A program made the translations under genes and the position numbers. Below are positions 7,172 through 14,150 of a stretch of 14,150 bases of DNA, piece by piece. The DNA comes from Porphyromonadaceae bacterium (GTDB lineage: Bacteria > Bacteroidota > Bacteroidia > Bacteroidales > Paludibacteraceae). Location of the stretch: positions 1 through 14,150 of the forward strand of contig CAJPNS010000047.1 of the NCBI GenBank assembly GCA_905372135.1. The letters run 5' to 3'. The notes beneath the pieces were generated by a model that was not told the DNA's origin, searched no databases, and was given only the letters and a program-made list of their open reading frames with translations. Numbering within the stretch: the first letter of the stretch is position 1; each line of letters begins with the position of its first letter.

Positions 7172-10100
7172 ATGAAAAGATTTCGTTTGTTTGAGATGAT
7201 TGCAGGCTGGGCAGTATTTGCCATTGCTGCCTTTACCTACCTTTCGACTATTGAGCCGAGTGCATCTTTTTGGGATTGCGGCGAGTTTATAGCCTCGTCG
7301 GATAAGTTCGAGGTGGGGCACCCTCCGGGAGCTCCTTTCTTTATGCTTATGGGAAGAATTTTTGCTCTCTTTGCCTCCGAACCTACTCAGGTAGCCAAGA
7401 TGATAAACTCTTTTTCGGCTCTCTGTAGTGCGGCTACAATTCTGTTCCTATTCTGGACTATCACGCATTTTGCCCGTAAGATGACCATAAAAGACGAAAG
7501 CGACTTCTCGCTGACGAAGATATTATCGATACTCGGAGCGGGTGCAGTAGGAGCTTTGGCTTATACGTTTTCGGATACGTTTTGGTTTTCGGCAGTCGAA
7601 AGTGAGGTATATGCCTTCTCGTCGCTCTTTACGGCGGTGGTATTCTGGTGTATCTTGCGTTGGGAAGATTCAGACGACAAGGGCAAAGGTATGCCTTGGA
7701 TAGTACTGATAGCCTATCTGATGGGGCTCTCTATCGGTGTGCACTTGCTCAACTTGCTGGCAATACCTGCAATAGTACTTATATATTATTTCAAAAAGAC
7801 AGAAAAGGTCGATTGGAAAGGCGTAGTAAAAGCTCTCGGTATATCGTTTGTGATACTGCTTTTCGTGCAATACGGTATCATTCCCGGTTTCACGAAGGTG
7901 GCAGGCGTATTCGAGTTGTTTTTCGTCAATAGCGTAGGTATGCCGTTCAATTCGGGGCTGTTCGTATATCTTATCATAGTAGCGGCTCTGTTTGTATGGA
8001 CTCTGTACGAGACACACAAAGGCACCGATGGCACCAAGATAAAAATATCGTTTGCGCTGCTTATGTCGATGCTCGGAATACCCTTCTTAGGCAGCGGTAT
8101 ATGGCTCGGGTTGATAATTATAGCTGCAGGAGCGTTCTGGCTTTTCTACCGCAAAAAGTGGAATTACAAATGGTTCAATATCATCACTCTCTGTGTGTTG
8201 ATGATGGTGATAGGCTACTCTTCGTTTGCTCTGATAGTGATTCGCTCTTCGGCAAACCCGCCGATGGACCAAAACTCACCCGAAAACGTGTTCGCTCTGC
8301 GTTCGTACCTGAATCGCGAACAATACGGCGACAATCCGCTATTCTACGGGCAGTCGTTCAACTCACCGATAGAGTATAAAGATGACGGCACCGGACGCTG
8401 TATGGCAGAAATTGTATACGGCAGCACCAACTATATTCGCAAGGTAAAAGAGAATGCTTCGGAAAAAGACAGATATATAAGCGTAGGCAAGTCGCAGAAG
8501 GGAGTGGAATATATGTCGGAAGGCAAGATGCTGTTCCCGCGTATGTATTCGCAGCAGCCGCACCACGTCGAAGCTTATAAGCAGTGGACAGACTTCAGAG
8601 GAAAGCGCATTACCGTCAATCAGTGCGGACAAAACAGAGAATACACCGTGCCGACGATGGGCGAAAATCTCAAGTTTTTATTCTCGTACCAAATAAACTT
8701 CATGTATTGGAGGTACTTTATGTGGAACTTCGTCGGACGGCAAAACGACATACAGTCGAACAACGGCGAACTCGACGCAGGACAGTGGATATCGGGAATA
8801 CCATTCGTCGACAACGCTCTGTACGGCGACCAAAACAAACTACCCGACAACCTCAAAAACAACAAAGGACACAATCGTTACTACTTCTTGCCCCTTATAC
8901 TCGGCTTGCTCGGTATCTTGTGGCAACTCTCGAGAGGCAGCAAGGGCAAACATCAGTTTTGGATAATATTGGTACTCTTCTTTATGACCGGTATCGCCAT
9001 AGTATTATATATAAACCAGACACCGTATCAGCCGCGTGAGCGCGACTATTCGTATGCCGGCTCGTTCTACGCCTTCGCTATCTGGCTCGGGTTGGGTATG
9101 CTCGGCTTGGCTCGACTACTCGAGAAGGCAAAGCTACCGAAAAGCATAGCCGCTGCTTTGGCGTTTGTGCTCTCGATGGGAGTGCCCGCTCTTATGGCTT
9201 CCGAAAACTGGGACGACCACGACCGTTCGAATCGCTATATCGCCACCGACACGGGCTACAACTATCTCAATACTTGTGCCCCAAATGCTATACTTTTCTG
9301 CAACGGCGACAACGATACTTTCCCGCTCTGGTACAGCCAAGAGGTCGAAGGTACACGCAACGACATACGTACCTGCAACCTCTCGTACATATCGGCTCCG
9401 TGGTATATATCGGCTATGCAGCGTCCGTATTACACCGGCGACAAACTGCCTATCGATCTGCGTCCCGAAGAATATAGAGAAAATTCGCTCGATATAGCTA
9501 TCGTGCAAGATATGCCGCAGTTTGGCGGAAAACTCTCTGCCGAAAAAGCATTCGAACTTTTGCGTAACAAAGATTTGCAAGAGAGAGACGGCATAGGATA
9601 TATGTTTGCCTCAACACTCACTTTCCCCGTCGACAAACAGAAAGTAATAGAATCCGGCATAGTAGCCAAAGAAGATTACGACAAGATACTCGACACTATT
9701 ACGCTGAAAATAACGAAAAGAAACCTCAACAAAGGCGATATTGCGGTACTCAACGTACTTAAAAACAACGATTGGACTCGCCCGATATACTTCTGTATCA
9801 CTATCGGCAGCGACTTCTACCCCACGAGAGCTATCGATGAGTATTCTCAGTGCGAGGGGCTCGCATATCGGTTCGTACCTATAAAGAAAAACCGCCAGCC
9901 CAATACAGAGGTTATGTACGACAATATGATGAATAAGTTCCGCTATCGTATGGCAGGCAAGAATATCTATCTCGACGAGACAAATGCGCGAATGTGTAAA
10001 ACCATACGTCAGCAGTTTGCCGTATTGGCAGCTAGTCTTGTCGACAAGGGCGATAGCACCAGAGCACTCAAGGCACTCCGAAGAGCCGAACAAGAGGTAC

Positions 10101-10411
10101 CCGAGTCGCTGCTCGCATACGACTACACGATGTTGATATTCGCCGATGCTTATTACAGAGCAGGCGACAAAAAACGAGCCGACTATATCATCGATAAGAT
10201 AATGACTGCAACCGAGCAAAACCTCACCTACGTACTGTCGTTGCCAATTAGAAAGCAGAGCTATGTATCGCCCGATATGTCGTTGCGTCAGAGTATGGGT
10301 GTGCTACAGCAGTGTGCTTATCTGACCAATACCTTCAACAGCGACTTGGCAAAGCAGGCTCAAACTATCTTCGAACGGTACTACCAGACGCTCGCACCGC
10401 GACTTCAATAG
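7172..10411 (+). CDS. DUF2723/TMEM260-like membrane protein, probable GT-C glycosyltransferase
   Basis: A 1079-residue polytopic inner-membrane protein. The first hydrophobic helix (about 8-25) is followed by the signature loop EPSASFWDCGEF (29-40) and GHPPGAP (49-55). Asp35 and Glu38 sit where GT-C glycosyltransferases carry their catalytic acidic residues in the first extracytoplasmic loop. Many further hydrophobic helices run to about residue 380, with another cluster around 570-690. A long soluble, probably periplasmic region follows, and the last 100 or so residues are helical and TPR-like (around 995-1045). Human TMEM260, which shares DUF2723, is a protein O-mannosyltransferase. A role in protein O-glycosylation in this organism is therefore plausible but inferred. 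Length fits the larger Bacteroidota members. The gene appears monocistronic, with its own promoter at 7121-7128 and a strong terminator at 10442-10482. Confidence 0.88.
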   Translation: MKRFRLFEMIAGWAVFAIAAFTYLSTIEPSASFWDCGEFIASSDKFEVGHPPGAPFFMLMGRIFALFASEPTQVAKMINSFSALCSAATILFLFWTITHFARKMTIKDESDFSLTKILSILGAGAVGALAYTFSDTFWFSAVESEVYAFSSLFTAVVFWCILRWEDSDDKGKGMPWIVLIAYLMGLSIGVHLLNLLAIPAIVLIYYFKKTEKVDWKGVVKALGISFVILLFVQYGIIPGFTKVAGVFELFFVNSVGMPFNSGLFVYLIIVAALFVWTLYETHKGTDGTKIKISFALLMSMLGIPFLGSGIWLGLIIIAAGAFWLFYRKKWNYKWFNIITLCVLMMVIGYSSFALIVIRSSANPPMDQNSPENVFALRSYLNREQYGDNPLFYGQSFNSPIEYKDDGTGRCMAEIVYGSTNYIRKVKENASEKDRYISVGKSQKGVEYMSEGKMLFPRMYSQQPHHVEAYKQWTDFRGKRITVNQCGQNREYTVPTMGENLKFLFSYQINFMYWRYFMWNFVGRQNDIQSNNGELDAGQWISGIPFVDNALYGDQNKLPDNLKNNKGHNRYYFLPLILGLLGILWQLSRGSKGKHQFWIILVLFFMTGIAIVLYINQTPYQPRERDYSYAGSFYAFAIWLGLGMLGLARLLEKAKLPKSIAAALAFVLSMGVPALMASENWDDHDRSNRYIATDTGYNYLNTCAPNAILFCNGDNDTFPLWYSQEVEGTRNDIRTCNLSYISAPWYISAMQRPYYTGDKLPIDLRPEEYRENSLDIAIVQDMPQFGGKLSAEKAFELLRNKDLQERDGIGYMFASTLTFPVDKQKVIESGIVAKEDYDKILDTITLKITKRNLNKGDIAVLNVLKNNDWTRPIYFCITIGSDFYPTRAIDEYSQCEGLAYRFVPIKKNRQPNTEVMYDNMMNKFRYRMAGKNIYLDETNARMCKTIRQQFAVLAASLVDKGDSTRALKALRRAEQEVPESLLAYDYTMLIFADAYYRAGDKKRADYIIDKIMTATEQNLTYVLSLPIRKQSYVSPDMSLRQSMGVLQQCAYLTNTFNSDLAKQAQTIFERYYQTLAPRLQ

Positions 10412-10441
10412 AAAGCTTAATGTTTAGATGGTTATTATATC

Positions 10442-10482
10442 AAAAAAAGACGACTCCTTGCGATAAGGCGTCGTCTTTTTTT
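10442..10482. terminator. bidirectional Rho-independent terminator
   Basis: Seven A, then GACGAC (10449-10454), a T/C mismatch, CCTT, loop GCGAT, AAGG, GTCGTC (10470-10475), then seven T. The hairpin has 10 paired positions with one internal mismatch. It is flanked by A7 on the left and T7 on the right, so it should terminate transcription in both directions. It lies between the convergent DUF2723 and exonuclease genes and would serve both. Confidence 0.92.
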
Positions 10483-10521
10483 CTATGTCTGTCGGGTAGC
10501 CGATAGGAAACCTTCGGGCAG

Positions 10522-11280
10522 CTACGATTGCAGCTTTAGGCGGGTGATTACCTTTTTGGTATATAGCGGGAAGTCGCCATTCATCATCCACTGGTAATAG
10601 CTCGGGTCGCGTTGGAAAACATCTACGACGAGCATACCTTTGTACTTGCCGAAATTGAAAATCTCACGTTTATTGCTATCGTATATGATACGTCCTGCGT
10701 AGTCGACATTCTTGTTGTGCGAAGAGTATTCCGACAGGAAATCGACGGAGTTTTCCAAGTCGTCGTACTTGTCGAGTTGAGCCTCGAGTATCTCTAAAGT
10801 AGCCATCGTATCGGCTTCGGAGCTGTGAGCGTTGCTGAGCTCTTTACTGCAATAGAATCTGTATGCCGCCGACAGATTGCGTGGTTCTTGTTTGTAGAAA
10901 ATCACCATCACATCTACAAACTTACGTTTCTTGAGGTCGACGTCGACATCGGCACGCAGAAATTCCTCTACAAGCAGCGGTATATCGAAGTTTATCGAGT
11001 TGTACCCCGCCAAGTCGCAGCCCTCAATATCTTTGGCTATACTTGCAGCTACCTGTCGGAACGCAGGGCAATCGGCCACATCTTGATCGTATATACCGTG
11101 TACGGCCGAAGCCTGTTCGGGTATGTGCATTTGCGGATTGATTCGTAAGGTTTTCGATGTCTTGTTGCCGTTGGGTTCTACTTTCAGGTAGGTTATCTCC
11201 ACTATTCTATCCGAAGAGACGTTGATACCGGTGGTTTCCAAGTCGAAAAATACTATCGGGTTTTTGAGGTTCAATTTCAT
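10522..11280 (-). CDS. DEDDh 3'-5' exonuclease with C-terminal ExoX-like domain
   Basis: A 252-residue protein of the DnaQ-like exonuclease superfamily, which hydrolyses DNA or RNA from the 3' end with two metal ions. The motifs are Exo I, Asp13 and Glu15 in FFDLETTG; the HG pair at 61-62; Exo II, NSINFD at 94-99, ending in Asp99; and Exo III, His152 to Asp157 in HSSEAD, which defines the DEDDh type. After a linker, residues 207-248 form a small second domain with FNFGKYKG and a YYQWMMNGDFP segment. This resembles the GKYKG-containing C-terminal module (DUF3820/ExoX-C type) seen in other exonucleases. No polymerase region is present, so it is a stand-alone nuclease, and repair or single-strand processing is a likely but unproven role. 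The start is ATG 11278-11280. Confidence 0.9.
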   Translation of the reverse strand: MKLNLKNPIVFFDLETTGINVSSDRIVEITYLKVEPNGNKTSKTLRINPQMHIPEQASAVHGIYDQDVADCPAFRQVAASIAKDIEGCDLAGYNSINFDIPLLVEEFLRADVDVDLKKRKFVDVMVIFYKQEPRNLSAAYRFYCSKELSNAHSSEADTMATLEILEAQLDKYDDLENSVDFLSEYSSHNKNVDYAGRIIYDSNKREIFNFGKYKGMLVVDVFQRDPSYYQWMMNGDFPLYTKKVITRLKLQS

Positions 11281-11314
11281 ATTTTACTCTTTTGATTATT
11301 ACTAAAAGCGGCTA

Positions 11315-11322
11315 CAAAGTTA
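11315..11322 (-). promoter_or_regulatory. -7 promoter element of exonuclease gene
   Basis: Minus-strand reading is TAACTTTG followed by TAGC, an exact TAnnTTTG match located 35 bases before the exonuclease ATG. Confidence 0.6.
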
Positions 11323-11366
11323 CATTTAAAAAAAATAAAATTCTGCCATAAGTACGTTTTTTTTTC

Positions 11367-11374
11367 TACCTTTG
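11367..11374 (+). promoter_or_regulatory. -7 promoter element of DUF6242 lipoprotein-aroA unit
   Basis: TACCTTTG followed by CATCCG is an exact TAnnTTTG match, 30 bases before the lipoprotein ATG. A partial -33-like TTCTG lies about 21 bases upstream. Confidence 0.6.
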
Positions 11375-11404
11375 CATCCGTAAAGTAATAATACAATAGC
11401 ATTA

Positions 11405-12760
11405 ATGACGATGAAAAACAAACTTTTTTACATAGTAGCCATCACCGGTGCAATACTGACCTCCTGCTTGGGCAAACAGTCGGAAGGTCTTAGCGAAAAC
11501 GCCAAGATTACCTCCTTTTCGCTCAAATACAGAGATACTACTATCGACCTCTCGAAGATGAGATACGATATAAAAGAAATATCGAAAGGTAATGGCACTA
11601 TCACCCCTACAGACTCTCTGCCTTACGGTACGAAGCTCGATGCATTGGTCGTTACTATCGGTCAGAGCAGACTGAGTTCGGCGAAAATATTCGAGTCGAA
11701 AGACGGAGTGAAACAAAAAGAGTTTGATGCATTAGACCAATCGCCCGATACGGTAAACTTCACCGACACTGTGTATATCGAAACTACGGCTGCCGACAAG
11801 AAGACACGCTACAGCTACAAAGTGATGCTGTATGCTCACAAACAAGACCCCGACTTATACGTTTGGAAGGGCATACTTACCAATGCCATACCGCAAAATA
11901 TCACCCAAGAAAAACTTGTCCGCATCGATGCCCTGATGATGTGGTACGTAACGGACAATACTACACTATCTGTCTACACCAGCTCCGACGGCAAGTCGTG
12001 GCAGTCGAAGACACTCACGGGGCTGCCCGTAGGTATCGACCTTAGGTATATGCTCTCCGTAGGCGATAGCCTCTACATAGCCCGCAATACCGAAATGTAT
12101 CGCTCACGCGACGGTCTGTCGTGGCAGCAACAAGCTGCTACACAAAGTGTCGACAACCTGCTTTTCTCTATCGGAAACGACATCTATGCCATCGACAATA
12201 CGGCGTTGAAGCTGTACCGCTGGGCTAAAGGCAATTGGCAATCGTTAGACATCACTACTCCTTCGGGTACGCTGCCCGACAACTTCCCTGTCGACGGGGC
12301 AGGCATCTGGAGCGACCGCTCCGCCAACGGCGTCGATAGGGTATACGTCGTAGGAGGCGTCGACAAAGGAGGCAATCTGCTTAGTACGATATGGACTTCC
12401 GAAAACGGCGTTTATTGGGTAAACGTCGGTAACAACAGCACTCTAATGACCGCTCGCAGAGACGTAGCCGTATTCCAATACGACAACAAGTTGATGCTCA
12501 TCGGCGGCAAAGACAACAGCGGAATAGTATCGACAAACTATCACCTATACACTCCCAATTACGGTATTACTTGGGCTGTTCCTACCGACAATATGAAACT
12601 CAGCCCACTGTTTTCGCCTCGCTATAACGCACAGGTAGTAGTACTTCCTCGAAAGAACCGTATATATATCGTAGGCGGTAGGGCAGCCAACGGCTCGTTC
12701 ATAAAAGACGTATGGACAGGCAGTAAAAACAGCCTTATATGGGAGATAAACAAGAAATAA
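11405..12760 (+). CDS. DUF6242 lipoprotein with kelch-like repeats
   Basis: A 451-residue predicted lipoprotein. A short basic start is followed by a hydrophobic stretch (residues 7-19) and a lipobox LTSC, with Cys21 as the lipidation site. Residues 31-145 form an N-terminal domain (ITSFSLKYRDTTIDL, then DSLPYGTKLDALVV) that I recognise as DUF6242 of Bacteroidota. Residues 150-450 carry beta-propeller-like units: SSDGKSW and SRDGLSW turns, then three kelch-type VGG/IGG strands at 312-318, 363-368 and 420-425, each followed by a Trp- or Tyr-rich strand. Function is unknown; an envelope or surface location is inferred. An alternative start at the second ATG (11411, MKNKLF) gives a more typical signal peptide with Cys19. 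The last 22 bases overlap the aroA start. Confidence 0.82.
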   Translation: MTMKNKLFYIVAITGAILTSCLGKQSEGLSENAKITSFSLKYRDTTIDLSKMRYDIKEISKGNGTITPTDSLPYGTKLDALVVTIGQSRLSSAKIFESKDGVKQKEFDALDQSPDTVNFTDTVYIETTAADKKTRYSYKVMLYAHKQDPDLYVWKGILTNAIPQNITQEKLVRIDALMMWYVTDNTTLSVYTSSDGKSWQSKTLTGLPVGIDLRYMLSVGDSLYIARNTEMYRSRDGLSWQQQAATQSVDNLLFSIGNDIYAIDNTALKLYRWAKGNWQSLDITTPSGTLPDNFPVDGAGIWSDRSANGVDRVYVVGGVDKGGNLLSTIWTSENGVYWVNVGNNSTLMTARRDVAVFQYDNKLMLIGGKDNSGIVSTNYHLYTPNYGITWAVPTDNMKLSPLFSPRYNAQVVVLPRKNRIYIVGGRAANGSFIKDVWTGSKNSLIWEINKK

Positions 12761-13965
12761 TAGTACTGCCGCCATCGAAGAGTATCGTCAATAGGCTACT
12801 GATAATAGAGGCTCTCGGCACCGACGAGATACTACAAGCCGACGACATCGCTTGCGACGATACCGCAATACTACGAGAGGCATTACACAAAGATAGCAAC
12901 TACTTAAATATCCGACAGTCGGGGACAGCTATGAGGTTCCTGACTGCTTTTTTGTCTGCTCGCAAAGACGGAAGGGAATATATCTTAGACGGCAGTAGTC
13001 GTCTTAGCGAACGCCCGCTTGCTCCGCTGGTCGACTCGCTAAGGCTGCTTGGAGCCGACATCGAATATCTACGGCAATATGGGCGGCTGCCCGTACGTAT
13101 CGTCGGCAAGGAGCTACACTCTGCCCTCATAGATATCGACGCTTCCGAGAGCAGCCAATACGTATCGGCTCTGATGCTCATAGCCCCTATCGTAGAGGGA
13201 GGGCTCTGTATAAAGCTTAGCGGATGTTCGTCGTTTCCATACATATTACTTACAAGCGATGTAATGGCAAAGACAGGTATCGACGTATCGGTCTGTAGCG
13301 ATACTATCCGCATATCGCAGGGCAGCTATCGAAGCCACGGCTACGCTGTGGAGGCCGACTATTCGTCGGCTGCTTTTTGGTTTGCATATTTTGCTGTCAG
13401 CGATTTGGATAGCTTGCAGATAGGATATTTCGACGAAAAGAGCTATCAGCCCGATAGCTGTATAGTAGACCTCATTGCCGACTTTGGAGTGGCTGCTACC
13501 TACTCAGACCGCGTTATCACTCTACGCAAAGCAGACGGAGCAAAAGCACGATTGCCACGAAGCGTCGCCTACGACTTCAACGCCACTCCCGACCTCGTAC
13601 CGATTATGGCTGTGATGTGCTGTATGCTTGGCGTAGAGTTTCGTTTCTCGGGTATCGGGCATTTGCGGCTCAAAGAGAGCGACCGCATAGAGGCTATCGT
13701 AAGAGAGCTATCGAAGTGCGGATACAGCCTCGGCTACGACGACGATAGTATCTACTGGCAAGGTATATGCAAAAATGTTGCCGACAGCCCGCATATCGAT
13801 ACTCACTCCGACCACCGCATAGCGATGGCTTTCGCCCTTATGGCGCAGACGATGGAACTATCTATATCAGAGCCTGAAGTGGTATCGAAGTCGTACCCAA
13901 CATTTTGGACAGACTTGCAGCGATACGGCACGGCGGCAGCTCTTGCCAAGATGGTGAAGAGATAA
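12739..13965 (+). CDS. aroA: 3-phosphoshikimate 1-carboxyvinyltransferase (EPSP synthase)
   Basis: A 408-residue enzyme of the shikimate pathway that joins shikimate-3-phosphate and phosphoenolpyruvate to give EPSP in the cytoplasm. Substrate-binding motifs run in order: PPSKSIVNR (11-19), SGTAMRFL (61-68), LDGSSRLSERP (83-93), SSQ (138-140), TPDLVP (283-288, with Asp285 as the catalytic acid), LKESDR (311-316), SDHR (357-360) and KSYPTFW (384-390). The N-terminus is short: only 10 residues precede PPSKS, and the protein is about 20 residues shorter than E. coli AroA (427). The ATG at 12739 is effectively forced, because the next Met is residue 65, beyond essential binding residues. It therefore overlaps the lipoprotein gene by 22 bases in another frame, with no clear ribosome-binding site, so translational coupling is likely. 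Confidence 0.95.
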   Translation: MGDKQEIIVLPPSKSIVNRLLIIEALGTDEILQADDIACDDTAILREALHKDSNYLNIRQSGTAMRFLTAFLSARKDGREYILDGSSRLSERPLAPLVDSLRLLGADIEYLRQYGRLPVRIVGKELHSALIDIDASESSQYVSALMLIAPIVEGGLCIKLSGCSSFPYILLTSDVMAKTGIDVSVCSDTIRISQGSYRSHGYAVEADYSSAAFWFAYFAVSDLDSLQIGYFDEKSYQPDSCIVDLIADFGVAATYSDRVITLRKADGAKARLPRSVAYDFNATPDLVPIMAVMCCMLGVEFRFSGIGHLRLKESDRIEAIVRELSKCGYSLGYDDDSIYWQGICKNVADSPHIDTHSDHRIAMAFALMAQTMELSISEPEVVSKSYPTFWTDLQRYGTAAALAKMVKR

Positions 13966-13986
13966 ATATAGGTATGTACAAACGTA

Positions 13987-14099
13987 GGGGCTTGCCCCGT
14001 GTGTTCGTCCCTTTAATAAAATCGTGTTCGCCCTTATTTTACATTCCCATTTTGTGCTCCGCACAAACAGATCGGCCTACGCGCCGAGACGGGGTACCC
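13987..14099. repeat. hairpin-rich non-coding region, possible interspersed repeat
   Basis: Four short inverted repeats follow one another downstream of aroA: GGGGCTTGCCCC (13987-13998), TTTGTGC-TCC-GCACAAA (14051-14067), TCGGC-CTACGC-GCCGA (14072-14087) and the palindrome GGGTACCC (14092-14099). GTGTTCGTCCCTTTA and GTGTTCGCCCTTA form a near-duplicate pair at about 14000-14037. The DNA is more GC-rich than other intergenic spacers here. The flanking short reading frames show no protein family resemblance. This looks like an intergenic repeat element rather than a gene; only a genome-wide search could prove it. The region continues to the window edge at 14150. Confidence 0.4.
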
Positions 14100-14150
14100 G
14101 CTTGTGCGAAAGTGAGCGAAGAAAAACGTCGAACTGTCTGAGCCGAAGGC

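Noticed and set aside
9611..10219. Minus-strand open frame of 202 codons inside the DUF2723 gene
   Set aside because: Antisense shadow of a well-supported long gene; no promoter or domain.
13905..14141. Short overlapping frames at the right end as small proteins
   Set aside because: They overlap aroA and run through hairpin-rich DNA; cysteine- and arginine-rich translations match no family I recognise.
1..14150. CRISPR array, tRNA/rRNA genes, insertion sequences or prophage genes
   Set aside because: No regular direct repeats, cloverleaf, rRNA-like sequence, transposase or phage motif was seen in reading both strands.

Overview
The window looks like a chromosomal segment from a member of the Bacteroidales (phylum Bacteroidota). 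Three things suggest this. Perfect or near-perfect Bacteroidota -7 promoter elements (TAnnTTTG) lie upstream of most transcription units. Clear Shine-Dalgarno sequences are almost absent. Three of the larger genes (DUF4301, DUF2723/TMEM260-like and DUF6242 proteins) belong to families known mainly or typically from this phylum. Coding DNA has mixed composition with frequent ATA (Ile) and TCG (Ser) codons, and intergenic DNA is very AT-rich. I see no insertion sequence, prophage, CRISPR array, tRNA or rRNA.

Layout. Positions 1-292 (minus) hold the N-terminal part of a LutA/YkgE-type CCG-domain protein cut by the window edge. After a 358-base AT-rich divergent spacer comes a compact plus-strand operon, 651-3150: an acyl carrier protein, a complete FabF-like ketosynthase, and a second ketosynthase-like protein that has lost all three catalytic residues (a chain-length-factor-like partner). 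This is the core of an aryl-polyene/flexirubin-type fatty-acid or polyene synthase, but none of the usual tailoring genes are here. Peptide deformylase (3246-3803, minus) and uracil phosphoribosyltransferase (4001-4654, plus) are divergent across a spacer with two promoters and a perfect inverted repeat. An MgtC/SapB-type membrane protein (4679-5344, minus) and a DUF4301 protein (5494-7005, minus) follow.

Divergent from DUF4301 is a large polytopic DUF2723/TMEM260-like membrane protein (7172-10411, plus), probably a GT-C glycosyltransferase. A symmetric, apparently bidirectional terminator (10442-10482) separates it from a convergent DEDDh 3'-5' exonuclease (10522-11280, minus). The last unit is a DUF6242 lipoprotein with kelch-like repeats (11405-12760) whose end overlaps the start of EPSP synthase, aroA (12739-13965). 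The final 185 bases contain several short hairpins in series and look like a non-coding interspersed repeat.

Most genes are housekeeping: translation, pyrimidine salvage, the shikimate pathway and DNA metabolism. The less ordinary parts are the stripped-down ACP/KS/CLF operon, the DUF4301 protein with sugar-nucleotidyltransferase-like motifs, the lipoprotein-aroA overlap, and the hairpin-rich tail. I did not find a clearly new defence or mobile system.
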